Origin: Methylophilaceae bacterium
GTDB taxonomy: Bacteria > Pseudomonadota > Gammaproteobacteria > Burkholderiales > Methylophilaceae
Length of the DNA stretch: 64,000 nt
Direction of reading: 5' to 3'
Assembly: GCA_014378915.1 (NCBI GenBank)
Contig: JACMMS010000077.1
Location: 1 to 64,000 of the forward strand
Positions 36,479-44,902 of this stretch are shown one piece after another. The notes below the pieces were generated by a model. The model searched no databases. It was not told the DNA's origin and saw nothing but the letters and a program-made list of their open reading frames with translations. The position numbers were made by a program, and so were the translations under genes. The number at the start of each line of letters is the position of its first letter. Position 1 is the stretch's first letter.

Positions 36479-37138
36479 TTAATTTTGACTAACAGGCTGT
36501 CGCCAAGCGCGCCAACCTTCTTCTTGCATGCACATAATCAAACCACGGGTTGCTGTTTGATAGCTACTACTTGGTTTATGTGCTTCGCATAGCTTACCCA
36601 CGCATCGATTAATATCAGTTTTTAGCGCGTTCGCGGTACTGCCCGATTTCCACCAAGAGTTAATTTTAAATACTTGATACGGATCATCATCGAATACTTC
36701 GCTTTTAGTCGGTTCTGCTGCTTTTTTGTCCATTTCACTCGTATTTAATTGACCAGCACTTAAATCATTGGTGTTTGGTGTTACATGATGCGCTTTTTCT
36801 GTACTTGCATCTTTGGTTGATGAGGGCAGGGTGAACAGTAAACCACTTAACATATGCGACTCACCTAAATTTTGTACAGCCCAGCCCCGCGCTTGCAAAC
36901 ATTGTTTAATGACCTCATCAGTATTTTTGGCGGCCTCTTTTTCGTTTATATGTGCTACAGGCTTGCTGGGTGGAATAGACGCCGCACAAGCCAACTTATC
37001 TTTATCTAAATCTTGATAACTAGCCCCACGTTTGTAGCTTAAATCACCACAAGCACTTAGCAATAAGCTGCTAATTATTACAAACGTAAGACTAATGATA
37101 GCGCTAATTGTATGGTTAAATTTTATAGTTGTTTGCAT
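36479..37138 (-). CDS. Lipoprotein of unknown function
   Basis: A 219-aa protein with a signal peptide and lipobox (LLLSACGDL, cysteine about residue 30), so anchored by lipid and facing the periplasm. The mature part has two short similar Cys segments, VIKQCLQARGWAVQN (about 76-90) and RGLIMCMQEEGWRAWR (about 198-213), each with a Cys six residues before a GW. This suggests a duplicated small domain. No named family is recognised. Both flanks are noncoding; it stands alone between the glycan operon and the SDR pseudogene. Confidence 0.7.
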   Translation of the reverse strand: MQTTIKFNHTISAIISLTFVIISSLLLSACGDLSYKRGASYQDLDKDKLACAASIPPSKPVAHINEKEAAKNTDEVIKQCLQARGWAVQNLGESHMLSGLLFTLPSSTKDASTEKAHHVTPNTNDLSAGQLNTSEMDKKAAEPTKSEVFDDDPYQVFKINSWWKSGSTANALKTDINRCVGKLCEAHKPSSSYQTATRGLIMCMQEEGWRAWRQPVSQN

Positions 37139-37257
37139 GGCAAATACCTTTAATCAGTATGATCAAAATTATCAGATATGCTGATATTTTCAGTGGTTAG
37201 CAACTCATTTTGATAGGCTCATTAACTAATTTTGAATAATAGTTAGCAATTAGAATG

Positions 37258-38015
37258 TTAAATAAATATACCACCTGACACTTCAATGCGCTGTGCATTG
37301 ATCCAGCGGCTATCATCGGCTAATAATGATGCAACGACACCACCAATATCATCTGGCATACCAACACGACCTAACGCAGTATGTGCGGCAATAAATTGGT
37401 TAAGCTCTTTATTATCGCGCACGGCACCACCACCAAAATCAGTTTCAATGGCGCCTGGCGCTATAACATTTACACCTATACCACGTGGGCCCAGCTCTTT
37501 AGCCATATACTTAGTTAAGGTCTCAACGCCGCCTTTCATGATGGCATAAGCCGCGTACCCAGGAAATACAAAGCGCGTTAGACCACTTGAGATGTTCACG
37601 ATACGGCCTTGGTTTGCAATTACCGGTAATAATTTTTGTGTGAGGAAAAACACACCTTTTAGATGCATATTAACCATTTGATCAAACTGCTCTTCAGTTG
37701 TTTCGGCAAATGAGGCATGTACACCTATGCCTGCATTATTGACCAAAAATTCAAATTGTTCACGATTCCAAATTTGCTTGAGTGTAGCTTGTACTTGTTG
37801 TGCAAATTCGGCAAAAGATTTGCTATTAGTCACATCAAGTTGTAATGCCACTGCTTTTTGTCCAAACTCTTCAATTTATGAGACGACTTCATCGGCCTCA
37901 GCTTTTTTGCTGTGGTAGGTTAATATGATATCTACCCCTTTTTTAGCCAATGTTAACGCCGTATTTTTACCAAGACCGCGGCTGCCCTGGTAATTATTGC
38001 AATTTTGCTGTTCAT
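37258..38015 (-). pseudogene. SDR oxidoreductase, broken by a frameshift and a nonsense codon
   Basis: The complete coding path would begin at the ATG at 38015 (preceded by AAGGAGC) with MNSKIAIIT. It then shifts frame near 37984-37990 into SRGLGKNTALTLAKKGVDII, meets TAA at 37876-37878, and continues as AVALQLDVTNSKSFAEFAQQ through to the end at 37258. The residual 197-codon frame includes the catalytic YAAYAIMKGG (Tyr-x3-Lys) and GVNVIAPGAIETDF. The nucleotide-binding loop is lost, so a functional enzyme is unlikely. An ordinary classical SDR of about 250 aa. Confidence 0.88.
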
Positions 38016-38161
38016 ATTAAGCTCCTTAAAATAAGTATTAAAAATTAGTGAGTAACTTAAATACGATTTATTTAGTTATTTACCCAAATAGAAGAAACCA
38101 TCTAAAACGTTTACAAATATATCGAGTGGTAACAACATTGAACAAAAGTATGCTCATTAAT

Positions 38162-38620
38162 CTAGGCTCTTAAATGCATTGTTAAACCTTTTAAAAAGTA
38201 ACGTAGCACTTGGTCGCCACAAGGGCGATAATTATCAGTGCCTTTTTTTCTAAAAAAAGCGCTTAGTTCTGGTTTTGATATTTCATAATCAGCATTGCCA
38301 AAAACCTCATGCATTTGGTCTTCTTTTAATTCAAATGCTACACGTAATTTTTTGAGCGCTAAATTATTACTCATTTTTTCTATAGGTAAAGGCTGAGAAC
38401 TTTCATTTTTACCACGCTTAAATGTGACTAAACCATTTAAAAATGCAATCATTAACGCATCATCACATGGCAGATATTGCTCATCTTCTTCATCGCGTAA
38501 AAAATCTTTAATATCGCCACGTTCAATAGACATCTCGGCTAATTGCCAAACTTCGACCATTTTGGGTTCGCTCATATCCAACATATAGCGAATGCTTCTA
38601 AGTACATCATTGTTTGTCAA
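38162..38620 (-). CDS. yehS: DUF1456 protein (YehS-like)
   Basis: A 152-aa protein made of two similar DUF1456 halves. The first starts LTNNDVLRSIRYMLDMSE and ends MIAFLNGLVTFKRGK. The second, after NNLALKKLRVAFELKEDQ, ends CGDQVLRYFLKGLTMHLR. The TTG start at 38620 is chosen because AGGA lies 6 bases before it and the family begins with this segment; an upstream TTG at 38644 lacks such support. Function of the family is unknown. The YgjP remnant ends 30 bases upstream. Confidence 0.86.
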   Translation of the reverse strand: MTNNDVLRSIRYMLDMSEPKMVEVWQLAEMSIERGDIKDFLRDEEDEQYLPCDDALMIAFLNGLVTFKRGKNESSQPLPIEKMSNNLALKKLRVAFELKEDQMHEVFGNADYEISKPELSAFFRKKGTDNYRPCGDQVLRYFLKGLTMHLRA

Positions 38621-38650
38621 AATTCTTCCTAATATTTTATCCAAGCTGTA

Positions 38651-39115
38651 TTACCACAGCAGTTGCTTATTTAAATCCAAATGCGTTAAATACAACCTTA
38701 AATCAAATTCAAAATGATGATAATCACGTTCCATACTGGTACATAACTGATAAAACGCTTTGTTATGGTCATGCTGTTTAAAGTGTGCCAGTTCATGCAC
38801 AGTAATCATGTTTAAAAACTCAACAGGAACATTTTTAAACAAGCTCGCGACCCTAATTTCACGCTTGGTTTTAAGTTTAACACCCTGTACTCGTGAAATT
38901 GAAGTATGTAACACTAACGCATGTTCAATGATTTGTATTTTACTATCGAAAAGCGCTTTGTTGAGCGGCGCAGCCGTTTCGCATAAACTTATTTTTAACC
39001 TCTAAAACATAGCTGTAAAGCGCTTTGTCAGTGATAATTTCATGTGCTAGTGGGTATTTTTGAAGCAAATAATCAGCTAATTTTTGTTAGCTGATCAAAT
39101 CGGTTACGTATGCTT
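38651..39115 (-). pseudogene. YgjP-type metallopeptidase, decayed N-terminal half
   Basis: The C-terminal 87 codons are intact and include the zinc motif VHELAHFKQHDHNKAFYQLC and HHFEFDLRLYLTHL. Upstream, KLADYLLQKYPLAHEIITDK then ALYSYVLEVKNKFMRN lie in another frame because of an extra base near 38970-38976. In-frame stops (TAA at 39087-39089) occur earlier still. Both frames read as parts of one YgjP-like (DUF45) protein. The start is lost; the 5' limit given is approximate. Confidence 0.85.
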
Positions 39116-39220
39116 AAATGCTAAGTGAGTAAGCAGATACGTATTTAAGTGGCGTTGGTTTACATAAGACAATGGTCATGTCCTTTCATGAATATTGCTT
39201 ATAGGCCTCATAATAAAACC

Positions 39221-39297
39221 TGGTGCGCCCGGCGGGAGTCGAACCCACTACCTTCGGCTTCGGAAACCGACACTCTATCCAAATGAGCTACGGGCGC
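39221..39297 (-). tRNA. tRNA-Arg (anticodon CCG)
   Basis: A 77-base tRNA with CCA encoded. The acceptor GCGCCCG pairs with CGGGCGC. The D-arm is GCTCATTTGGATAGAGT. The anticodon stem TCGGT/GCCGA (one G-T pair) encloses TTCCGAA with anticodon CCG, and the T-arm contains GGTTCGACTCC. Reads CGG codons. Confidence 0.96.
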
Positions 39298-39433
39298 TTC
39301 ATTATTTACTATTATAACAAACGAGACGGTCAGTTCAGGATAATTACTGATCAAACAAGCGCATAAAATTGTGTATATGCACAAAATATAGGCATTTTTG
39401 TGCGCTTTTTAGTACGGAACTTTAACTATTAGG

Positions 39434-39439
39434 TATAAT
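39434..39439 (+). promoter_or_regulatory. Candidate -10 box for the cytochrome c5-like gene
   Basis: A perfect TATAAT 29 bases before the ATG at 39469. No good -35 is found 16-18 bases upstream (AGTACG). An imperfect inverted repeat (GCGCATAAAA at about 39359 and TTTTGTGCGC at about 39398) lies just upstream and could be a regulator site. Confidence 0.35.
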
Positions 39440-39468
39440 TTAGACTATTAACATATTAATGAAAATTG

Positions 39469-40107
39469 ATGGCGATGAGTAACAACGATAAACACTACAA
39501 GGGCTCCACCTTTTGGCAATTAATGATTGCAATTCCAGGAAGTATTTTAGGATTTACTTTACTAATCGCTTTGTTGGCTAAAGGCTTACACCCAGCAAGT
39601 GAAATTGCAACTGTAGCCCCTGAAACAGCAGCTGCTAAAGTAGAGGAAAGTATCAAGCCAGTCGCCGTTGTTGAAGTCGCTGCTGCACCAGCTGGCGCCC
39701 ATGTCGATAAAGGTGGTGAAGAAGTCGTAAAAGCGGTCTGTTCAGCTTGCCATGCCGCTGGTTTAATGGGTTCGCCAAAAATTGGTGACAAAGGCCAATG
39801 GGGTCCACGTATTGCGCAAGGTTACGAAACATTAGTCAATCATGCGATTCATGGTATCCGTATGATGCCTGCTAAAGGTGGTAATCCAGATTTAACAGAT
39901 GGCGAAATTGCAAACGCGGTAGCTTACATGGCAAATCAGGCTGGCGCTAATTTCAAAGCACCAGCCGCTGGTGCCCCAGCGCCTATAGCAGCAGCTGAGT
40001 CCACTGCAACAGCAGCTACAGAACAGCCAGTTGCTGCTAAATCAGCAACAGAAAAAACTGCAAAAGTAGCTGCTGCCCCAGTGGCAAAAAATCGGATGGT
40101 TTTGTAG
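39469..40107 (+). CDS. Cytochrome c5-like monohaem protein (first half of a former diheme protein)
   Basis: A 212-aa protein with an N-terminal membrane anchor (about residues 12-34) and one haem c domain. The haem site is VCSACH (about residues 88-93), with RMMPAKGG supplying the distal Met. A long Ala/Pro-rich tail follows (about 165-212). The frame would read on into a second haem domain but for a lost A in the A6 run at 40086-40091. As is, it ends soon after at 40105-40107. An electron carrier facing the periplasm is likely. ATG 39475 is an alternative start; no strong ribosome site is seen. Confidence 0.84.
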   Translation: MAMSNNDKHYKGSTFWQLMIAIPGSILGFTLLIALLAKGLHPASEIATVAPETAAAKVEESIKPVAVVEVAAAPAGAHVDKGGEEVVKAVCSACHAAGLMGSPKIGDKGQWGPRIAQGYETLVNHAIHGIRMMPAKGGNPDLTDGEIANAVAYMANQAGANFKAPAAGAPAPIAAAESTATAATEQPVAAKSATEKTAKVAAAPVAKNRMVL

Positions 40108-40463
40108 ATCAAGTGGCAGCTACAGCGCCACAATTCGCCGAAAAATCTGAGCCAGCTAAAGAGTGGTCTATTAAAAAAGAAGAGTTTGTAAAAGTAGCAT
40201 AAGCAGGTAAATAAGGGGAGCAAGTTTACAAAGCTGTGTGCTCAATGTGCCATGGAGCTGCATTGATAGGAGGACCAAAACTCAGTGGCAAAGATCAATG
40301 GGCGCCACGTATTGCGCAAGGTTATGATAAGTTAGTTGATCATGCGATTCATGGTACCCGTATGATGACAGCAAAAGGCAGTAACTCAGGGCTATCAAAC
40401 GAAGAAGTGGGCAGTGGTGCTTATATTGCTAATGAGGCAGGCGCTAGTTTTAAAGCAAAATAA
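40108..40463 (+). pseudogene. Decayed second cytochrome c5 domain
   Basis: Continues the upstream gene in a shifted frame: SDGFVDQVAATAPQFAEKSE then EWSIKKEEFVKVA, TAA (40200-40202), AGK, TAA (40212-40214), GEQVYKAVCSMCHGAALIGG. The haem motif CSMCH and RMMTAKG survive. The end is one or two residues shorter than in domain 1 (SGAYIANEAG). With one frameshift and two nonsense codons, a haem protein from this part is unlikely. It is a tandem copy of domain 1, with long stretches of DNA-level identity (e.g. near 39806 and 40306). Confidence 0.86.
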
Positions 40464-40482
40464 ACCAAATTCATATAGTGAT

Positions 40483-40546
40483 AAATTAAAGCGCCTTGCC
40501 TAGCTTTAAAACTCATTGATTAAAGCTAGGCAAGGCGCTTTAATTT
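40483..40546. terminator. 27-bp perfect hairpin between the cytochrome gene and apaH
   Basis: 40483-40509 and 40520-40546 are perfect inverted repeats around a 10-base loop; the stem includes AGCGCCTTGCCTAGCT. The A-rich left and T-rich right flanks fit a terminator. It ends only 12 bases before the apaH ATG, so it also forms part of the apaH promoter region. Confidence 0.85.
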
Positions 40547-40551
40547 ATACT
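40546..40551 (+). promoter_or_regulatory. Possible -10 box giving a near-leaderless apaH transcript
   Basis: TATACT is a 5/6 match to the -10 consensus and lies 7 bases before the apaH ATG, putting a start site at about the A of the ATG. No Shine-Dalgarno is visible before apaH. No clear -35 is recognised; the -35 region would fall inside the hairpin. Confidence 0.3.
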
Positions 40552-40558
40552 GTACTAT

Positions 40559-41410
40559 ATGGCAACTTACGCAATTGGCGATATTCAAGGCTGTTATTAC
40601 GCATTTACTGCGCTACTAGCACGCTTAAACTTTAACACTGGGCATGATCGCTTATGGCTGGTTGGCGATTTAGTTAATCGTGGTAATGGCTCACTAGAAG
40701 TTTTACGTTGGTGTTATGTACACCAAAATGTAGTAACTGCCGTGCTAGGTAACCATGATTTACACACTTTAGTAGTTGCAGAAGGTTTTGTAAAGCCGCA
40801 TAGAAGCGATACATTAGATGCGCTGCTAGCTGCTCCCGACTGCTCAGATTTATTAAATTGGCTACGTCATCAATCCATGATGCATGTAGAGCAAGCTTAC
40901 GCTATGGTGCATGCTGGAGTTTTACCGCAATGGACAATTGCACAGGCATCGGCACTTGGTGCCGAAGTTGAGCTTGCATTGCGTAGCAGCAATCATCGTG
41001 ATTTTTTAGCTAATATGTACGGTAATTTACCTAATCAATGGCACGATGATTTAGTTGGTTTTGATCGCTTACGAGTGATTACCAACGCAATGACTAGATT
41101 ACGTATTTGTGATGAAAATGGAGTAATGGAATTTGCTTTTAAGGGCGAGTTGGCAGATATTCCTGATGGTTTGATGCCATGGTTTGAAGTTCCAACGCGG
41201 CAAAGCAAAGCCAACACTATTATATTTGGCCATTGGTCTGCGCTGGCAACTCAGCCATCACCCATTATGGAAAAGGTCAATGTACTTGCTTTAGATACAG
41301 GTTGTTTATGGGGTAAGCAGCTGACTGCATTTTGCTTGGAAACTAAAGCGGTGACTCAAGTGCCCAGTGATGTACGAGATACGCCTATCAAAAAATCATT
41401 TAAATTGTAG
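40559..41410 (+). CDS. apaH: Symmetrical diadenosine tetraphosphatase ApaH
   Basis: A 283-aa metallophosphoesterase that splits Ap4A to two ADP and can also decap NpnN-capped RNA. The metal-binding blocks are all present: YAIGDIQGCY (residues 4-13), LVGDLVNRG (about 35-43) and VLGNHDLH (about 62-69). FKGELADIPDGLMPWFEVP and VFGHWSAL-like IFGHWSAL (about 222-229) follow, then LDTGCLWG (about 244-251). It overlaps the convergent acyltransferase gene by 15 bases. Confidence 0.95.
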   Translation: MATYAIGDIQGCYYAFTALLARLNFNTGHDRLWLVGDLVNRGNGSLEVLRWCYVHQNVVTAVLGNHDLHTLVVAEGFVKPHRSDTLDALLAAPDCSDLLNWLRHQSMMHVEQAYAMVHAGVLPQWTIAQASALGAEVELALRSSNHRDFLANMYGNLPNQWHDDLVGFDRLRVITNAMTRLRICDENGVMEFAFKGELADIPDGLMPWFEVPTRQSKANTIIFGHWSALATQPSPIMEKVNVLALDTGCLWGKQLTAFCLETKAVTQVPSDVRDTPIKKSFKL

Positions 41411-42163
41411 TTGTTTTGCAATGAGTTCGTGCGTCAATAAAGCAAGCGCTCTACGATCTTGGTTTTTAGTCATGATAGGGGCTAAAAAGTGAATATTAAC
41501 CACAGGTTCTTGTATCATTAGGGCGTTCTGCATAGACTCTTTTAATGTCGTATCGCCTGCATAAGCAATCGCTGTGTTACTACTGCCGTCGGGCATGGTA
41601 TACCGAATTGCTACTGGATAAATTGGCACTTCGGCGCGGATTGCAGCTTCAATTAAGCTGCTTTTAAATGGCAAGATTGTCGTGCCATCTGTGGTGGTAC
41701 CTTCTGGAAACAGGCATAAGCGGTCGCCAGCTAATAGGCATTCAGTCGTAATATCTACAATACGCATAGCCTCTTGTTTTTTAGTGCGATCTATAAATAA
41801 TGTGTTCACTTGCTTTGCAAAAAAACCGAATACTGGCCAATTTTTGATGTCAGCTTTAGCAACATAACGTAAGGGTATAATGCTGTTAAGTACATGAATA
41901 TCTGCCCATGAAACATGGTTAGCAATGATCATTGCGTGCGATAAATTAGCAGGCGGAATGTCACTAGTGACAATGACCTTAATATTAAATGCGCCAATTA
42001 ATTTTTTACACCACCAGCTAATCAAGTAGTTTCTTAACGATTTAGTGGCAATGGGTAAAAATAATCCAGCAATAATAAAGCCCGTTAACGTGTGAAATAT
42101 GACTAAAAAAATACGATAAATACGCGTAATTTGATTGGTTTTTTTGAGTGGCATTAGGTACAT
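41396..42163 (-). CDS. 1-acyl-sn-glycerol-3-phosphate/lyso-ornithine-lipid acyltransferase (PlsC type)
   Basis: A 255-aa membrane-bound acyltransferase with an N-terminal hydrophobic region (about residues 12-40). Motif I is NHVSWADIHVL (H-x4-D, about 84-94), motif III is FPEGTTTDG (about 152-160) and a further block is VPIYPVAIRY. It follows an OlsB-like gene on the same strand. That is the usual arrangement for ornithine lipid synthesis, where OlsA acylates lyso-ornithine lipid. PlsC activity on phosphatidate precursors is the alternative. Another ATG 3 codons in is possible. Confidence 0.85.
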   Translation of the reverse strand: MYLMPLKKTNQITRIYRIFLVIFHTLTGFIIAGLFLPIATKSLRNYLISWWCKKLIGAFNIKVIVTSDIPPANLSHAMIIANHVSWADIHVLNSIIPLRYVAKADIKNWPVFGFFAKQVNTLFIDRTKKQEAMRIVDITTECLLAGDRLCLFPEGTTTDGTTILPFKSSLIEAAIRAEVPIYPVAIRYTMPDGSSNTAIAYAGDTTLKESMQNALMIQEPVVNIHFLAPIMTKNQDRRALALLTHELIAKQLQFK

Positions 42164-42226
42164 GATGGCTTAATTGAACATGGTGTAACTTACCATGAAA
42201 TGACTCAAACTGAGAAATCGTAGTAA

Positions 42227-42256
42227 AAAGAGCACCTGAACGATCAGGTGCTCTTT
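42227..42256 (-). terminator. Intrinsic terminator between olsB-like and plsC-like genes
   Basis: AAAGAGCACCTGA and TCAGGTGCTCTTT are perfect 13-bp inverted arms around ACGA. A- and T-rich flanks make it work in either direction. On the minus strand it follows the OlsB-like gene, so the PlsC-like gene is probably read through only in part or has its own promoter. Confidence 0.85.
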
Positions 42257-42275
42257 AAATAAAGGTTAATGTATT

Positions 42276-43055
42276 CTACTTCAAAAAGTGTGCAGCGTAT
42301 CTTGGGTTGATTCTTGATAATGGCAACATCACTAGCATATCTGCTGTATTGAAATATGGATCCCATGCAGGTGCTCCGCAAATATACGCGCCGAGTCTTA
42401 AGTAGCCTTTAATCAGTGGTGGACAAGTGACTTGTAAATTACGGTTGAGTGATTCAATAGGTAATGGGTTATGTGCAAATACACGATATTCTTGTGGCGA
42501 TAAGTATTCATCTTTTAACACATGGTATAAGGTTGCTGCCGCATGGCCGCCATCCGCCATTGGTACGCTAGCGCAACCTATCATATACTCGTAATTATGT
42601 GTAAGCATGTATTTTGCAAGTCCAGTCCACAACATGGTAATTGTGCCGCCACTGCGATAATCTTGATGCACGCAAGCACGACCTACTTCTACGGTGCTGC
42701 ATAATAAATGGTCTAAACGGCTAATATCAAACTCACCAGCTGAGTAATAACCACCAGCCTCATTTGACATTTTTGGACTTAGAATACGATAAGTGCCAAT
42801 GACTTGCTGGGTTTCAACATCACGCACTAATAAGTGATCACAAAACTGATCGAAACCATCAATATCTAAACCAATGGCATTTATGCTACCAGCGCCCATC
42901 TCTTCACAAAATACTTTATAGCGCAGGCGTTGTGCTTCTGCAATCTCAGAGGCGCTGCGTGCTAAGCTCACGCTCAATATTTTTTTTATGCGGGGTAAAT
43001 CCTTTGCTAATTGTTCTTTAGTAATAATGCGTTTTTCTAATGTGTTGTTGATCAT
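42276..43055 (-). CDS. OlsB-like ornithine N-acyltransferase (hemolysin-type GNAT, PF13444)
   Basis: A 259-aa protein. EAQRLRYKVFCEEMGA (about residues 39-54) and RTYR-like IGTYRILSP, VEVGRACVHQDYRSGGTITM (about 121-140) and MIGCASVPMADGGHAAATLY fit the OlsB family. It moves a 3-hydroxyacyl chain from acyl carrier protein to ornithine. The start at 43055 is supported by TAAGGAT about 10 bases upstream. Next to the PlsC-like gene it suggests formation of phosphorus-free ornithine lipids. Single-gene evidence is moderate. Confidence 0.82.
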   Translation of the reverse strand: MINNTLEKRIITKEQLAKDLPRIKKILSVSLARSASEIAEAQRLRYKVFCEEMGAGSINAIGLDIDGFDQFCDHLLVRDVETQQVIGTYRILSPKMSNEAGGYYSAGEFDISRLDHLLCSTVEVGRACVHQDYRSGGTITMLWTGLAKYMLTHNYEYMIGCASVPMADGGHAAATLYHVLKDEYLSPQEYRVFAHNPLPIESLNRNLQVTCPPLIKGYLRLGAYICGAPAWDPYFNTADMLVMLPLSRINPRYAAHFLK

Positions 43056-43230
43056 AATTGACGATCCTTATCATGTACATAAATCAGATAAAAAGACTTT
43101 ATGGGAATTTAATGAAGGATTGATGTCAAATAAATGATAAAACCATGACCATGATTTGTGTGGAGAACATAAAAAATCCACTAGCATTGCAACTATCGGC
43201 TTTTATAATACTTATTAAAACTAGAATAAG

Positions 43231-43698
43231 TTAATGGCTAACGCGAGTGGTACTTCCACGTTCAATTAAACGCACTTTATCTCCAGCATGGAACTCTTCA
43301 TCTGCTTCCTGCACAACAGCCACCAGAGCACCACCATCTATTTTGACTGTAATTTCAACGCCATCTTTACGTGTTATACCTTCTTCTGCCGCAGAGCCAG
43401 CAAGCCCACCAACAACAGCACCTATAACCGCTGCAATGGCACTGCCTCTTCCACCGCCCACTGAACTACCTGCAATGCCACCGACCGCGCCGCCTGCTAC
43501 CGTACCTATTGGGCTTTTTGTACCTTCGAGCTTAACTGCGCGTACACTTTCTACTACACCAGTTTTAACTGTTTGTACCTTACGTGCATCTTCACGATTG
43601 TAAACGCTACCTGAGTTTGAGCTTGCACAGGCTGCCAGCATAGTTGCCAATGAAGCGGCTATCAATACTTTACAAAAAGATGTTTTATTAATTTGCAT
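43231..43698 (-). CDS. SlyB-like glycine-zipper outer-membrane lipoprotein
   Basis: A 155-aa protein. The lipobox is MLAACASS (cysteine about residue 23). A glycine zipper with two repeated turns (SPIGTVAGGAVGGIAGSSVG and GSAIAAVIGAVVGGLAGSAA, about residues 61-103) is characteristic of the 17-kDa surface antigen/SlyB group. The C-terminal domain contains DGVEITVKIDGG. The start at 43698 is set by AAGGAG (43707-43712) and the lipobox spacing; the longer frame to 43731 is rejected. A structural or stress-response role in the cell envelope is likely. Confidence 0.88.
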   Translation of the reverse strand: MQINKTSFCKVLIAASLATMLAACASSNSGSVYNREDARKVQTVKTGVVESVRAVKLEGTKSPIGTVAGGAVGGIAGSSVGGGRGSAIAAVIGAVVGGLAGSAAEEGITRKDGVEITVKIDGGALVAVVQEADEEFHAGDKVRLIERGSTTRVSH

Positions 43699-43785
43699 GT
43701 TATAACTCCTTAGTTTTATTTCTATCATCAATTCATACGTAATAGATTGATAATTAGATGACTTACTTTACACACTTTCACTTGA

Positions 43786-44748
43786 TTAAATTGTATTTGC
43801 TAGTTTCTCAGCTATTGCTACTTCATTGACTAAAGCTTGACTGTAAATATATTCAATTTCAGCTCTGGTTGGCTTGTGATTTTGCCCGCCACGGCTGGCA
43901 ATTTTAATCGCGCCCATTGTGGAAGCTAAGCGACCACAAGTTTGCCAATCCCAGCCGCTTGCAATGCCATAAAGTAACCCAGCACGATAAGCATCGCCGC
44001 AACCAGTAGGGTCAACCACATCATTTGCCTCAACGCATGGCACGTCAAAACGTTGACCATCTGCATAAATATGCGAGCCATTGGCACCGAGTGTCACTAT
44101 AAGTGCAGTGACTTTTTTAGCTAATTCATCAAGTGATAAGCCTGTTTTATCTTGTAATACTTGCGCTTCGTAGTCATTGACAGCTAAATAAGTGGCCATG
44201 TCGATAAACTGTAAAAGCTCTTCACCATTGAACATCGGCAAGCCTTGGCCCGGATCAAATAAGAATGCAATATCAGCCTCAAAACACTCTTGCGCATGTA
44301 AAAACATGCCTTCACGGCCATCAGGTGCAATCACGGCAAGTGATACATCTTTCGTATCTTTAACACTGTTTTGGTGAGACTCGATCATTGCACCTGGGTG
44401 AAATGCAGTAATTTGATTATCATCTAAATCAGTGGTAATAAAGGCTTGGGCAGTAAAGCTATTGGGGATAGTTTTAATATGGGCTATATTGAGTTTGTTG
44501 CTATTTAGCCATGCTGTGTAGCTAGAGAAATCTTCACCCACCGTTGCCATAATAAGCGGCTTACCTTCAAGTAGCTGCAAATTATAAGCAATGTTCCCCG
44601 CAGTTCCACCAAATTCACGACGCATTTCTGGTACATAAAAAGCGACGCTTAATTTATGAATTTGATCAGGCAAAATATGATTTTTGAATTGGTCTTTAAA
44701 CACCATAATGGTGTCAAAAGCAAGTGAACCGCAGATGAGTGTATGCAT
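43786..44748 (-). CDS. PfkB-family sugar/nucleoside kinase (adenosine-kinase-like)
   Basis: A 320-aa ribokinase-fold enzyme. It begins MHTLICGSLAFDTIMVFKDQ and has the PfkB N-terminal signature REFGGTAGNIAYNL (about residues 44-57). The C-terminal signature is DPTGCGDAYRAGLLYG (about 247-262), with the catalytic Asp in CGDAY. It is more like adenosine/ribo-nucleoside kinases of Methylophilaceae and relatives than fructokinases; the substrate is not certain. Monocistronic. Confidence 0.88.
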   Translation of the reverse strand: MHTLICGSLAFDTIMVFKDQFKNHILPDQIHKLSVAFYVPEMRREFGGTAGNIAYNLQLLEGKPLIMATVGEDFSSYTAWLNSNKLNIAHIKTIPNSFTAQAFITTDLDDNQITAFHPGAMIESHQNSVKDTKDVSLAVIAPDGREGMFLHAQECFEADIAFLFDPGQGLPMFNGEELLQFIDMATYLAVNDYEAQVLQDKTGLSLDELAKKVTALIVTLGANGSHIYADGQRFDVPCVEANDVVDPTGCGDAYRAGLLYGIASGWDWQTCGRLASTMGAIKIASRGGQNHKPTRAEIEYIYSQALVNEVAIAEKLANTI

Positions 44749-44902
44749 GAGTTAAATTTTATGGCGCGCGAGAGTTAAAACAGCATTATGCTAATGCTAG
44801 GATTTTCAAGCAAGTAATAAAGTTTTAAACAATTACTTAAACTTTAAAAAATGAATGAAATTTTTAGTATGTTGTTTTAGCAGAGGACTAATTTTTAAGA
44901 CG

